64,000 nucleotides of DNA from Parapedobacter sp035556095 (GTDB lineage Bacteria > Bacteroidota > Bacteroidia > Sphingobacteriales > Sphingobacteriaceae): the NCBI RefSeq assembly GCF_035556095.1, contig NZ_DATMFT010000011.1, positions 1-64,000 of the forward strand. Reading direction: 5' to 3'. Below the pieces are notes generated by a model, which saw only the letters and a list, made by a program, of their open reading frames with translations, was not told the DNA's origin and did no database searches. Shown here in pieces: positions 8,621 through 16,184 of this stretch. How positions within the stretch are numbered: the first letter of the stretch is position 1; every line of letters starts with the position of its first letter. A program made the translations under genes and the position numbers.

Positions 8621-9136
8621 TCAAAATCTGATCTTAAAATCCTCCTTGCATTGCCCTGAATGGAAAAACACCAATCCCACCCAAAACAAATCGATGGTGA
8701 CCGTTACATTAGGTTTGGCTTTTATGGAACGCCATAACGCTTTTGCATTGTCGTGGCGATGGAAACCCGACAATACCAATACACTCCTGGGATGGAGCCG
8801 CGGCCACAGTGCTTCGATTTGAGCAGCCAACTTTTCATGACCCCCACCGTCAATTATCACGAAATCGAGCGAGGAGGGGAGGTGCTGACCACCACTTAGC
8901 TTATATACCGTATGGGGTTGGAACCGATCGATGAGCCGGGTGGTCAACCGTTCGACCTTGTCACTTGGCTCCCCCGGTCGGCGGTCAGCATAAACCACCT
9001 CATCCACCAATTGGTAAACGAACGGTGAATGGGTGCCATGCCTGGAATTTGCCGACAAGAAATGCACCAACCACTCGAAATAAAAGCGTAAGCGACCCAT
9101 GCCAGCAAAAATAGCATAAACTGCCGATTGCCGCAC
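8621..9136 (-). CDS. SAM-dependent methyltransferase-like protein with internal deletion
   Basis: A 171-residue protein resembling the two ends of a Bacteroidota class I SAM methyltransferase family normally about 240-260 residues long. The N-terminal part (14-50) has SRHGTHSPFVY; the C-terminal part (90-171) has LDFVIIDGGGH, then LTIDLF-like and FHSGQ...FKIRF endings. The middle segment that should carry motif I (ELGTxxG) is missing, with the junction at about residues 76-90, so SAM binding is doubtful. The reading frame is intact. A start at the internal ATG (9100) would match the family better than 9136. It follows the STN-protein gene by 18 bp on the same strand. Probably a decaying or repurposed gene. 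Confidence 0.65.
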   Translation of the reverse strand: MRQSAVYAIFAGMGRLRFYFEWLVHFLSANSRHGTHSPFVYQLVDEVVYADRRPGEPSDKVERLTTRLIDRFQPHTVYKLSGGQHLPSSLDFVIIDGGGHEKLAAQIEALWPRLHPRSVLVLSGFHRHDNAKALWRSIKAKPNVTVTIDLFWVGLVFFHSGQCKEDFKIRF

Positions 9137-9154
9137 GTTGCTTTTTATATGTAC

Positions 9155-10756
9155 TTACCAACCGTACAAAAGACCGCCATATAAGCCAGCCTTCAGTGTT
9201 TTGGCGTGCCCGCGTTCGCCATCCCTATGACGGTAGGTTAACGCCGGACCCGCCACTATGCCCCAACCGCGACCGATACGGAGCCGGGGTAGTAGCCGTG
9301 CGGCGAACTGCGACGTACTGCTGTTTTTCTTGAAGTCAGTGCGAATCACGTTAACAAACTCTGCATCTAACCCAAACATCCCCGCTGTTACCAGATGTCC
9401 CCCTAACCCCGTTTCCAAACCATACCGCAGTATGCTGCCATCAAAACCATAACCGGCGCCCAGCAGTCCATACAGCGCCCGTCCCCCCGAGCGGAATGTC
9501 AACAGCGCCATGCCGGCCTCTCCGAACCCTACTCCCATGTTTCGGCTGCCGTTTTTTACCAGATTGACTAATCCGATGGGATAATCGCTACTATCGGCGA
9601 TATTGACCAGTCCGGCCAACTGGACACCCCGTACCCGGCCGGCAACATTGGCGATACCGGCCATTTGGAATCCCCATACATCCGCGGCGGCATTGAACAC
9701 GCCCGATAACTGAGCACCACCTACATCAGCGGCACGGTTGCTCACCCCGGCCACTTGCATACCCAAGACCTCCCTAACCACCATGTTGGATGCCCCGGCC
9801 ACCTGTACACCCCGCACGCTGCCGCCCACTAAATTGAATAAACCGGCGGTTTGAAAGTAACGGGCATCCTGCTGGTTGACATTGAATACCCCACCCACTT
9901 CAACACCGTTCACACCGGCCGTGTGTCCACCGATGATGTTCAATGAAACCTGGTTTACCACTTGGCTATTGAATAACCCTTGTGAGCTTATCCTCGGTGT
10001 GAGGGATAGCTGATAGGCATTATATGCGAAGAATCCATCAAGGTTAATCCGTTGGATCCGTTGTTTCGAATTGGTGAAAAATCGTCCCAGTGCCGTTTCA
10101 TCCAACCCCTGGCCGTCATTTTCTGGAAAGAACCAATAACGTCGCGCTGCCGTTTTCGAACCGACGTCTACGGGCAGCAACAGGGCTACGGTGGTATCCC
10201 GGTAATTTTCTTTGCTAACCGTAAGCCATATCGTCTCGTTGGGCCGCCGAAACGATAGTTTAAAGCTCCCGGTTGGCCCCGAGAGCGTGGAGACAAGCAC
10301 GTTGCGTTCATAGATGCTGGCTTGGCTAATCACCGTACCGTCGTTGGCATCCCTCACCTGCCCTTCCACCACCAGCGGCCTGCCGCGCCGTTGCTCCACG
10401 CGTACCGTGAGATCGATCAGCCGGGGAGCATAGCGGATGATGACGTATCCGGGGCTTTCTTTGAATACATAATCCGGACCGAGCAATTGTTCGAGAAAGC
10501 CGAGCAATGCCCCTCGGTAATGGGGCATGCTTACCTGTCTGCCTGTTTTCACCACTTCGCTATTGTACGAAAAATAGAATCCCTGGCGCCTGCTGATCGA
10601 ATCCAGCAAATCGCCCACGGATTCGACAACCGCACCGTTTACGGTGATTTCGCGTGTCAAATACGATTGGGCTACGCAATTAGTCCCCTTTAGCAGCATC
10701 CCCGCAACGATCAGGCCATTGAGAAAGACGATATAAGCAAAACGGCTAAACTGCAT
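9155..10756 (-). CDS. STN-domain outer-membrane protein with CarboxypepD_reg-like domain and barrel-like repeats
   Basis: The ATG at 10756 (533 residues) is preferred because a signal peptide follows at once (QFSRFAYIVFLNGLIVAG, cleavage near CVAQ). A GTG at 10786 would extend it into the FecR gene. Order: STN domain (about 34-105; LLDSISRRQGFYFSYNS, then VFKESPGYVIIR), a carboxypeptidase regulatory-like beta-sandwich (about 128-195; VVEGQVRDANDGTVISQAS), then a long C-terminal region of short repeats of the type G(V/M)QVAGxxN, and last a beta-barrel-like end (GLYGGLLYGW). There is no TonB-dependent receptor plug. It forms a unit with the FecR and sigma-factor genes upstream and probably senses a signal at the outer membrane. 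The barrel is inferred from alternating hydrophobicity. Confidence 0.75.
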   Translation of the reverse strand: MQFSRFAYIVFLNGLIVAGMLLKGTNCVAQSYLTREITVNGAVVESVGDLLDSISRRQGFYFSYNSEVVKTGRQVSMPHYRGALLGFLEQLLGPDYVFKESPGYVIIRYAPRLIDLTVRVEQRRGRPLVVEGQVRDANDGTVISQASIYERNVLVSTLSGPTGSFKLSFRRPNETIWLTVSKENYRDTTVALLLPVDVGSKTAARRYWFFPENDGQGLDETALGRFFTNSKQRIQRINLDGFFAYNAYQLSLTPRISSQGLFNSQVVNQVSLNIIGGHTAGVNGVEVGGVFNVNQQDARYFQTAGLFNLVGGSVRGVQVAGASNMVVREVLGMQVAGVSNRAADVGGAQLSGVFNAAADVWGFQMAGIANVAGRVRGVQLAGLVNIADSSDYPIGLVNLVKNGSRNMGVGFGEAGMALLTFRSGGRALYGLLGAGYGFDGSILRYGLETGLGGHLVTAGMFGLDAEFVNVIRTDFKKNSSTSQFAARLLPRLRIGRGWGIVAGPALTYRHRDGERGHAKTLKAGLYGGLLYGW

Positions 10757-10763
10757 GCGCTCG

Positions 10764-11714
10764 CTACTTGAAAACGACCTGATCACCTTGCCGTGTAGCG
10801 GTTATACCCAAGGTTTCTGTGATGACAAGGAGCGTCTCGTCCAGTGCACCCCGATGCAGGGTGGTCGTCATTGGCAAGTTGCGGATAGCATCGTTGTCTA
10901 TGATGATTTCCACATGATACGCATCTTCCAGCATTTCAGCAATACGCCATAGCGGCGTATGGTCGAGCACGCCAATCACCGTACGCTCTTCAAAGCGTCG
11001 GGTAGCGGTATTGATGGTCACCTGCTGGCGGGCTTCCAACTCCACGGCCTTATCGAGACCCGCAACCTTCACCTTTCCCGATTCGACGATAACCGTCGTT
11101 TCGTCGCCATTTCGCATTACATGGAACGAGGTGCCCAGTACGGTAACGGTCACATCCCCGGACTGGATGACAAAAGGTTTTTCCCGATCGGGTGCCACCT
11201 CAAAAAATACCGACCCGTTATGGAGTTCTACCGCCCGCTTCTGCTGAAACATCCCTTGGGAAAAATGCAACGACGCATACTTGCTTAATGTGATGACCGA
11301 CCCATCCGCCAACGTATCCGTGCTTACCGCGTCGGTTGTTTCGTGTACCGCTCCTAAGAGCCGGTTACCGGTGCGGTCTACGCTCATGAGGTAATAACCG
11401 ACAAGGGCAGCCATCAATCCCATGACGAGCATCGCAGCAACCCGTATCCAGCCCATCTTGCTGTCAATCGGCTTTCTTGCGGGTACCCCCGATGCGGCAC
11501 CCGCGCCTTCCCTACGCTGTACAAAACGCTCCCACGCCTCGTGCTCGTCAACGTCGCTTTCGACAGCAAGCGACTGGCTGGCATCCCACAACAGTTGGAT
11601 ATGGGAATAATAGCGCCCATTATCAGGATGTGCAGCAATCCAATGGCGCACCGTCCTGGCTTCCTCTTCGCTGACCTCGTTCAGCAAGTATTTAGTCAAC
11701 AATACATCATCCAT
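10764..11714 (-). CDS. FecR family anti-sigma factor
   Basis: A 316-residue inner-membrane regulator. The N-terminal cytoplasmic sigma-binding part (1-80; LTKYLLNEVSEEEARTVRHW) is followed by one membrane segment (about 89-110; GWIRVAAMLVMGLMAALVGYYL). Next come a periplasmic FecR domain (about 118-215; TDTLADGSVITLS, VFFEVAPDREKPFVIQSGDVTVTVLGTSF-like pattern) and a C-terminal DUF4974-type domain (about 245-316). It overlaps the sigma-factor gene by 8 bp and precedes the STN-protein gene. In such systems FecR passes a signal from the outer-membrane STN protein to its partner sigma factor. Confidence 0.93.
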   Translation of the reverse strand: MDDVLLTKYLLNEVSEEEARTVRHWIAAHPDNGRYYSHIQLLWDASQSLAVESDVDEHEAWERFVQRREGAGAASGVPARKPIDSKMGWIRVAAMLVMGLMAALVGYYLMSVDRTGNRLLGAVHETTDAVSTDTLADGSVITLSKYASLHFSQGMFQQKRAVELHNGSVFFEVAPDREKPFVIQSGDVTVTVLGTSFHVMRNGDETTVIVESGKVKVAGLDKAVELEARQQVTINTATRRFEERTVIGVLDHTPLWRIAEMLEDAYHVEIIIDNDAIRNLPMTTTLHRGALDETLLVITETLGITATRQGDQVVFK

Positions 11715-12285
11715 AACAGCATAGATTAGGTAGTAAAATAATCAGCAGCGGCAGGAAGTCTGCCAAGCGCATCCTTAGTAGCTTCAGGGCCTTCCCCATG
11801 TGGGCTTCCACGGTTTTCACCGAAATATCCAGCCGGTCGGCGATCTCTTGGTATCGTAATTCTTCGAAGCGGCTCAGTTGGAATACGGTGCGGCACTTCT
11901 CGGGCAACCGCTGCAACGCGGCATGCAGCTGACGCCGCAACTCACCGTCGCCAACGACTTCGTCAGCTTGCCTCTGCCTGTGTTCCACCATCGCTTCCTC
12001 CATGTATTTACGTTGCACTTTCTTGTGTTTCAGATAGTTCAAACTTTCGTTATACACCGACTTGTAAAGGTATGCCCGGAGGGAGGTGTGGATCGACATC
12101 CGGTCGCGGTTTTCCCAAAGTTTCAAAAATACCGTTTGAACGATCTCCTCAGCCATCAACTCGTCTTGGAGCACGGTATGCGCGTAGGCATGCAATGCCT
12201 TGAAATTACTTTTAAATGCCTCCTCGAAGGCTACCTCGGGACCGGAATGTGCCACTGTTTCGCTTTTGGCCAAAGTTACTTCCAT
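11707..12285 (-). CDS. ECF RNA polymerase sigma factor (FecI-like)
   Basis: A 192-residue sigma-70 family protein of the extracytoplasmic-function group. Region 2 is at about 24-92 (FKSNFKALHAYAHTVLQ, then AEEIVQTVFLKLWENR) and region 4 at about 122-175 (LPEKCRTVFQLSRFEELRYQEIA, then SVKTVEAHMGKALKLLR). It is the first gene of the sigma/FecR/STN-protein unit, with an 8-bp overlap into FecR. It is divergent from the SirB1-like gene across a 113-bp region holding a perfect 15-bp palindrome. Its target promoters cannot be told from the window. It probably activates its own operon. Confidence 0.93.
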   Translation of the reverse strand: MEVTLAKSETVAHSGPEVAFEEAFKSNFKALHAYAHTVLQDELMAEEIVQTVFLKLWENRDRMSIHTSLRAYLYKSVYNESLNYLKHKKVQRKYMEEAMVEHRQRQADEVVGDGELRRQLHAALQRLPEKCRTVFQLSRFEELRYQEIADRLDISVKTVEAHMGKALKLLRMRLADFLPLLIILLPNLCCYG

Positions 12286-12349
12286 TTAGATACATTGACA
12301 ACTTCATAACGATCTACCCTTACAACACATATAAAAATCGTGTCATATT

Positions 12350-12364
12350 CAATACAATGTATTG
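12350..12364. promoter_or_regulatory. 15-bp perfect palindrome in a divergent promoter region
   Basis: CAATACAATGTATTG has two 7-bp arms around a central base. It lies between the divergent sigma-factor and SirB1-like genes, and its right arm contains the -33 TTG of the plus-strand promoter. This is where a repressor or sigma-linked regulator could bind. The regulator is unknown. Confidence 0.45.
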
Positions 12365-12392
12365 CATATCATAGCTATTATCCCTAAGTTTG
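12362..12392 (+). promoter_or_regulatory. Bacteroidota-type promoter of the SirB1-like gene
   Basis: TTG at 12362-12364, 20 bp, then TAAGTTTG at 12385-12392, matching the -33/-7 elements of the Bacteroidota primary sigma factor. The start codon at 12399 is only 6 bp past the -7 box, so the leader would be very short. Confidence 0.65.
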
Positions 12393-12398
12393 TCATAG

Positions 12399-13253
12399 AT
12401 GAACGAGAAAGAAATAGATTCGTTGATTAAATTGTTGGATGACCCGGATGCCGAGGTGTTCCAACATGTCGAGCAGAAGCTCATCATGATGGGGCCGGAA
12501 GTAATCGGCCGGTTAGAGATGGTTTGGGGCCAATCGTTCGACGTGATGCTGCAAACCCGCATCGAGAACCTCATCCATAAGATACAGTTTGAAGATGTAT
12601 TGCAAGAGCTGGAACTCTGGAAACTGAGCGGTTCTTTCGATCTGCTCCAGGGGTTGATTATCGTCAACAAATACCAGTACCCCGATGTCGATGAGCAGAA
12701 AATCATCAACCAAATCGAAGCCATCAAACGCGATGCTTGGTTGGATATGATTTACAGCATGAGTGCGGTCGAGAAAGTGCGTCTACTCAACAACATCCTA
12801 TACAATGTTCACGGCTTTTCGGGCAATACGAGCAATTACCACGACCCGCAGAACTCATATGTGGGACAGGTACTGGAAACCCACAAAGGTAACCCCATCT
12901 TACTGGCCTGTATATATAGTATCGTGGCCCAGAAGCTCGACATTCCGATATATGGTGTCAATTTGCCGAAGCATTTCATATTAGCCTACACGGAAGACCA
13001 CACACCTGTGGAAAACAAGGATGGCATTTTGTTCTACATCAATGCGTTCAATAGGGGGCAAATATTCGGACGGCATGATGTGGTCGCGTTCCTTAAGCAA
13101 CTCAATCTCGCCCCCAACGACGATTTTGTATTGCCATGCAGCAACGTCGATATCATCACGCGGGTACTACGTAACCTGACGACTTCTTATTCGCAAGCTG
13201 GCAATGCGGCCAAGACCGACGAAATCAACCGGATGCTGGATTTACTAGATTAG
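12399..13253 (+). CDS. SirB1 / transglutaminase-like family protein
   Basis: A 284-residue cytoplasmic protein with the transglutaminase-like core of the SirB1 family. The recognisable segment is at about 143-215: VLETHKGNPILLACIYSIVAQ, then GVNLPKHFILAY. The N-terminal 100 residues are helical and the C-terminus (FVLPCSNVDIITRVLRNLTTSY) fits the family's helical tail. The first Met after a well-placed promoter was taken as start. It converges with the following lipoprotein gene, with 14 bp between their stops. The biochemical role of this family is not settled. Confidence 0.82.
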   Translation: MNEKEIDSLIKLLDDPDAEVFQHVEQKLIMMGPEVIGRLEMVWGQSFDVMLQTRIENLIHKIQFEDVLQELELWKLSGSFDLLQGLIIVNKYQYPDVDEQKIINQIEAIKRDAWLDMIYSMSAVEKVRLLNNILYNVHGFSGNTSNYHDPQNSYVGQVLETHKGNPILLACIYSIVAQKLDIPIYGVNLPKHFILAYTEDHTPVENKDGILFYINAFNRGQIFGRHDVVAFLKQLNLAPNDDFVLPCSNVDIITRVLRNLTTSYSQAGNAAKTDEINRMLDLLD

Positions 13254-13267
13254 GCTGTCGGTTACTT

Positions 13268-14347
13268 CTACTCCACATTGCCCCGCACGTCAAAATAAAT
13301 TCCAAATGGGCGGCGTTCATTTTCAGGCACGTCTAATTTAACCACCCCCTCTGGGGCCGCATTTCCACTGGCCGATAGCGGAAACCTCGAAATGGTATGC
13401 GCGTCGCGGTCGGCAACAAAGACGGTGCGCCTGCTGGCACCACCCCTGGGGTCTATGGCAACGTCTACCGGCCCGGTCAAGCCGGTTAATGTGCCACTGA
13501 TGGTACGGGTGGGTGATACGGTAGCGGATGGATTGGCAAGATGCGCCTTGATCCCTTCAATAATGTACACTTTTCCGTTGGCGACGCGATTAGTGCCCTC
13601 CACGGTACCGTAGTCTGCCGCGACCAACAGATCCAACGAATCGACGAATGCAATCCCCCGGATAGCGGTCGCACCTTCGATACGGACGGTGGAAAGCGCT
13701 TGGAAATTAGGTGCCAACGAGTCAACTTGGGAAAGGTTCCCATAGAGTGAAACACCGCCGTTGTCTCCCGAATTAGACACCAGCAAACTATCGTTCCATA
13801 GCAACACACTCCAGGGACTTATTTCCGGGCCTAATCGTAATACCCGATCCGGTCGGGTAAATCCGTTACGGTTCATCGGTTGATAGAAGCCGTAAATCGT
13901 GGCGGGAGAGGCTAAGCTTGCCACGTACAGCAGCTGTGTGGGATGGTGGTACGCAATGCCGCGCATCTGCCGCAACAAAGCGTTTCCGATACTTCCCGAA
14001 TTACCCAAATTACCGAGGTTGCCTACGGTCATTATCCGGATGGTCGTATCGCTATAACCCGCTTGGAATAGCCGGCTTACAAAAGGGCTAAAGTGGATAC
14101 CCGCGCCGCCAACCGCTTCGGAATCGTGATTCAACGCCATGTACATTTCCGAAGTATCCGCAGGGTCTATGAGTACGACGTTGTCGATATCATCTTTCGA
14201 AGCATTCGTCTGATAATCCTCAATCGAGACATACAACCGAGCAATCGGCCGTTTTGGATATTCCGGCTCATCATCGTTGCGCATGCACCCACTGAGGGCC
14301 AGCAATGCACCAAATGCTATCAATGAAAAACCAAACGATTTCTTCAT
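13268..14347 (-). CDS. exported lipoprotein with beta-propeller-like repeats
   Basis: A 359-residue protein with a lipoprotein signal (MKKSFGFSLIAFGALLALSG, Cys21). The body has spaced repeats such as GIAYHHPTQLLYVAS, PWSVLLWNDSLLVSN, GIAFVDSLDLLVAAD and PVDVAIDPRGG...VFVADRDAHTISRF. These are typical of NHL/SMP-30-like beta-propellers. It probably sits in the periplasm or outer membrane. It has its own promoter (TTG-N20-TAAGTTTG just upstream). No ligand or enzyme activity can be assigned. Confidence 0.75.
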   Translation of the reverse strand: MKKSFGFSLIAFGALLALSGCMRNDDEPEYPKRPIARLYVSIEDYQTNASKDDIDNVVLIDPADTSEMYMALNHDSEAVGGAGIHFSPFVSRLFQAGYSDTTIRIMTVGNLGNLGNSGSIGNALLRQMRGIAYHHPTQLLYVASLASPATIYGFYQPMNRNGFTRPDRVLRLGPEISPWSVLLWNDSLLVSNSGDNGGVSLYGNLSQVDSLAPNFQALSTVRIEGATAIRGIAFVDSLDLLVAADYGTVEGTNRVANGKVYIIEGIKAHLANPSATVSPTRTISGTLTGLTGPVDVAIDPRGGASRRTVFVADRDAHTISRFPLSASGNAAPEGVVKLDVPENERRPFGIYFDVRGNVE

Positions 14348-14365
14348 CCAACGGAGTTTTGTGCA

Positions 14366-14396
14366 AACTTAGATAAAGTTGTATATAAAAGCAACT
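14366..14396 (-). promoter_or_regulatory. Bacteroidota-type promoter of the propeller lipoprotein gene
   Basis: Read on the minus strand: TTG (14396-14394), 20 bp, TAAGTTTG (14373-14366). The ATG at 14347 lies 18 bp past the -7 box. Confidence 0.65.
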
Positions 14397-14459
14397 TTAT
14401 CGGTTTCCCCTCTGCCACTGAGCGACAATTGCTATAGCGGAAATGTAAAGAAAATTCAC

Positions 14460-14467
14460 TAATTTTG
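14460..14467 (+). promoter_or_regulatory. possible -7 element for queH
   Basis: TAATTTTG matches TAnnTTTG 24 bp before the queH start codon. No well-spaced TTG lies upstream, so support is partial. Confidence 0.35.
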
Positions 14468-14491
14468 CCGTTTCACTAACGTTGTTGCGAT

Positions 14492-15145
14492 ATGGATAAC
14501 ACGGGGTTCAAACGCGAAAAACTAGCATTGCCCGATGGCAATAACAAACTATTGCTGCATTCGTGCTGCGCACCCTGCTCGGGCGAGGTGATGGAAGCGT
14601 TGATTGCGTCCGACATCGATTTTACAATCTACTTTTACAACCCCAACATCCATCCACGCAAGGAGTACGACCTGCGCAAAGATGAAAACATCCGCTTTGC
14701 AGAGCAGCATGGGATTCCCTTTGTGGACGCCGACTACGACGTAGACAATTGGTTTGCCCGTGCGAAAGGCATGGAACACGAGCCGGAGCGCGGCATCCGC
14801 TGTACGATGTGCTTCGATATGCGTTTTGAGCGCACCGCGTTGTACGCCCATGAAAACGGATTCCCGGTCATCACCAGTTCGCTGGGCATTTCGCGCTGGA
14901 AGAACTTTGAGCAGATTAACGATTGCGGCGAGCGTGCGGCGGGCCATTATCCAGGCATCACGTATTGGACATTCAATTGGCGCAAGAAGGGAGGATCGTC
15001 GCGCATGCTTGACATCAGCAAGCGGGAGCAATTTTACATGCAGGAATATTGTGGTTGCGCTTACTCCCTGCGTGACACGAACCACTGGCGACTGGAGAAT
15101 GGCCGCGAACGCATTGAGATCGGAAAGAATTACTACGGTGAATAA
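14492..15145 (+). CDS. queH: epoxyqueuosine reductase QueH
   Basis: A 217-residue protein of the QueH (former DUF208) family, the metal/Fe-S enzyme that reduces epoxyqueuosine to queuosine in tRNA wobble-base modification. Cysteine motifs are visible: HSCCAPC near residue 26, RCTMC near 108, and a C-terminal YCGCAYS. Other family features are the FYNPNIHP stretch and SSLGISRWKN. It is non-homologous to QueG. Length fits the family. It stands alone between the lipoprotein gene and the fatty-acid cluster. Confidence 0.93.
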   Translation: MDNTGFKREKLALPDGNNKLLLHSCCAPCSGEVMEALIASDIDFTIYFYNPNIHPRKEYDLRKDENIRFAEQHGIPFVDADYDVDNWFARAKGMEHEPERGIRCTMCFDMRFERTALYAHENGFPVITSSLGISRWKNFEQINDCGERAAGHYPGITYWTFNWRKKGGSSRMLDISKREQFYMQEYCGCAYSLRDTNHWRLENGRERIEIGKNYYGE

Positions 15146-15211
15146 GCATGGGTTCTGATTGAATCGTCCGACCGATCTGTGGCCGGAGCGTTCCGGTTAC
15201 CGACAAAAAAC

Positions 15212-15242
15212 TTTCATATCTTATAATTTATATTTACCTTTG
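15212..15242 (+). promoter_or_regulatory. probable promoter of the yceD-rpmF unit
   Basis: TACCTTTG at 15235-15242 matches the Bacteroidota -7 element. TTT at 15212-15214, 20 bp upstream, is a weak -33. The GTG start at 15259 is 16 bp downstream. Confidence 0.5.
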
Positions 15243-15258
15243 CGGGCTCAATTGTGAG

Positions 15259-15798
15259 GTGGTGAATTATTTGAAGCAATACCGGATTCCCTTCACGGGG
15301 CTGAGCTTGGGCACGCACGACTTTGAGTTTGATATTGACAAGGCGTTCTTTGATTGCTATGATTATTCCATCGTAAAGGATGGCAAACTGAAAGCTCATG
15401 TAAACCTGCTTAAACAGGAGACCATGATGATTTTGAAGTTCCACATCACGGGTTCAGTAATGCTCACGTGCGATGTGTGTTTGTCGCCTTTCCCGGCAAA
15501 GACCGATATCGAAGAAAGGCTGATTGTCAAATTCACGGATGAAGGCGCTGCTGAAAACTCGGAAGAAATCATCGTACTGGCTAAACATGAGCATGAGCTG
15601 GACGTGGCGGGGCTACTGTATGAATACATCAACGTGGCGATACCGCACTATATCAAGTGCAGCGAGCAGGGCGACAATATCACCTGCGATGAGACGGTGC
15701 TGGCGAAGTTGAACGACCTGACACCAATACAGGAGCAAAAGGAAGAAAAGCAACCGGATCCCCGTTGGGATGCACTTAAGAAGATCAAGTATAATTGA
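15259..15798 (+). CDS. yceD: YceD family (DUF177) protein
   Basis: A 179-residue DUF177/YceD protein, recognised by its position directly before rpmF and by the motif MLTCDVCLSPFPAKTDIEERL-like segment (about 72-93) with its CxxC, plus a later pair of cysteines (about 134 and 141). In other bacteria YceD is linked to 23S rRNA/ribosome metabolism. The start appears to be GTG at 15259, since an in-frame stop lies just upstream and no ATG is near. The next gene, for L32, starts 91 bp on. Confidence 0.87.
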   Translation: MVNYLKQYRIPFTGLSLGTHDFEFDIDKAFFDCYDYSIVKDGKLKAHVNLLKQETMMILKFHITGSVMLTCDVCLSPFPAKTDIEERLIVKFTDEGAAENSEEIIVLAKHEHELDVAGLLYEYINVAIPHYIKCSEQGDNITCDETVLAKLNDLTPIQEQKEEKQPDPRWDALKKIKYN

Positions 15799-15889
15799 CA
15801 GCTGATAGTTGACAATTCGGCGGATCGACGATATGATAAAGAGGAATTAACGAATAACAATAAGCAAATAACTATAAGAATAATACGAG

Positions 15890-16081
15890 ATGGCACATCC
15901 AAAACGTAAGGTCTCCAAATCACGGAGAGACAAAAGAAGGACACATTATAAAGCAGAACGCCCCACCTTGGTAACGTGCAAGGAAACAGGTGCTGTACAC
16001 TTGCCACACCGTGCGTATTTGGTAGATGGCAACCTTTATTACAACGGTAAACTGATTGTCGAGAACACTGCTTCCGCCTAA
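15890..16081 (+). CDS. rpmF: 50S ribosomal protein L32
   Basis: A 63-residue ribosomal protein. The start MAHPKRKVSKSRRDKRR and the segment PTLVTCKETGAVHLPHR are typical of L32, as is its place between yceD and plsX. Only one cysteine is visible (in LVTCKETG), so this looks like a zinc-free form, in contrast to L32 variants with four cysteines. Confidence 0.96.
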   Translation: MAHPKRKVSKSRRDKRRTHYKAERPTLVTCKETGAVHLPHRAYLVDGNLYYNGKLIVENTASA

Positions 16082-16102
16082 ATTGATCTTTCAAAAAAAT
16101 CG

Positions 16103-16155
16103 AACATCCCATAACGCGTAACTGATTTTTTATGCGTTACTTTGGGGTGTTTTTG
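16103..16155 (+). terminator. terminator/attenuator-like hairpin between rpmF and plsX
   Basis: AACATCCC (16103-16110) with the following AACGC can pair with GCGTT and GGGGTGTT (up to 16151), followed by a short T run. The stem is imperfect but long. It may end or attenuate transcription between the ribosomal-protein gene and the lipid genes. Confidence 0.55.
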
Positions 16156-16184
16156 CGTCTTATCGGATTCAGCGACACTAACGA

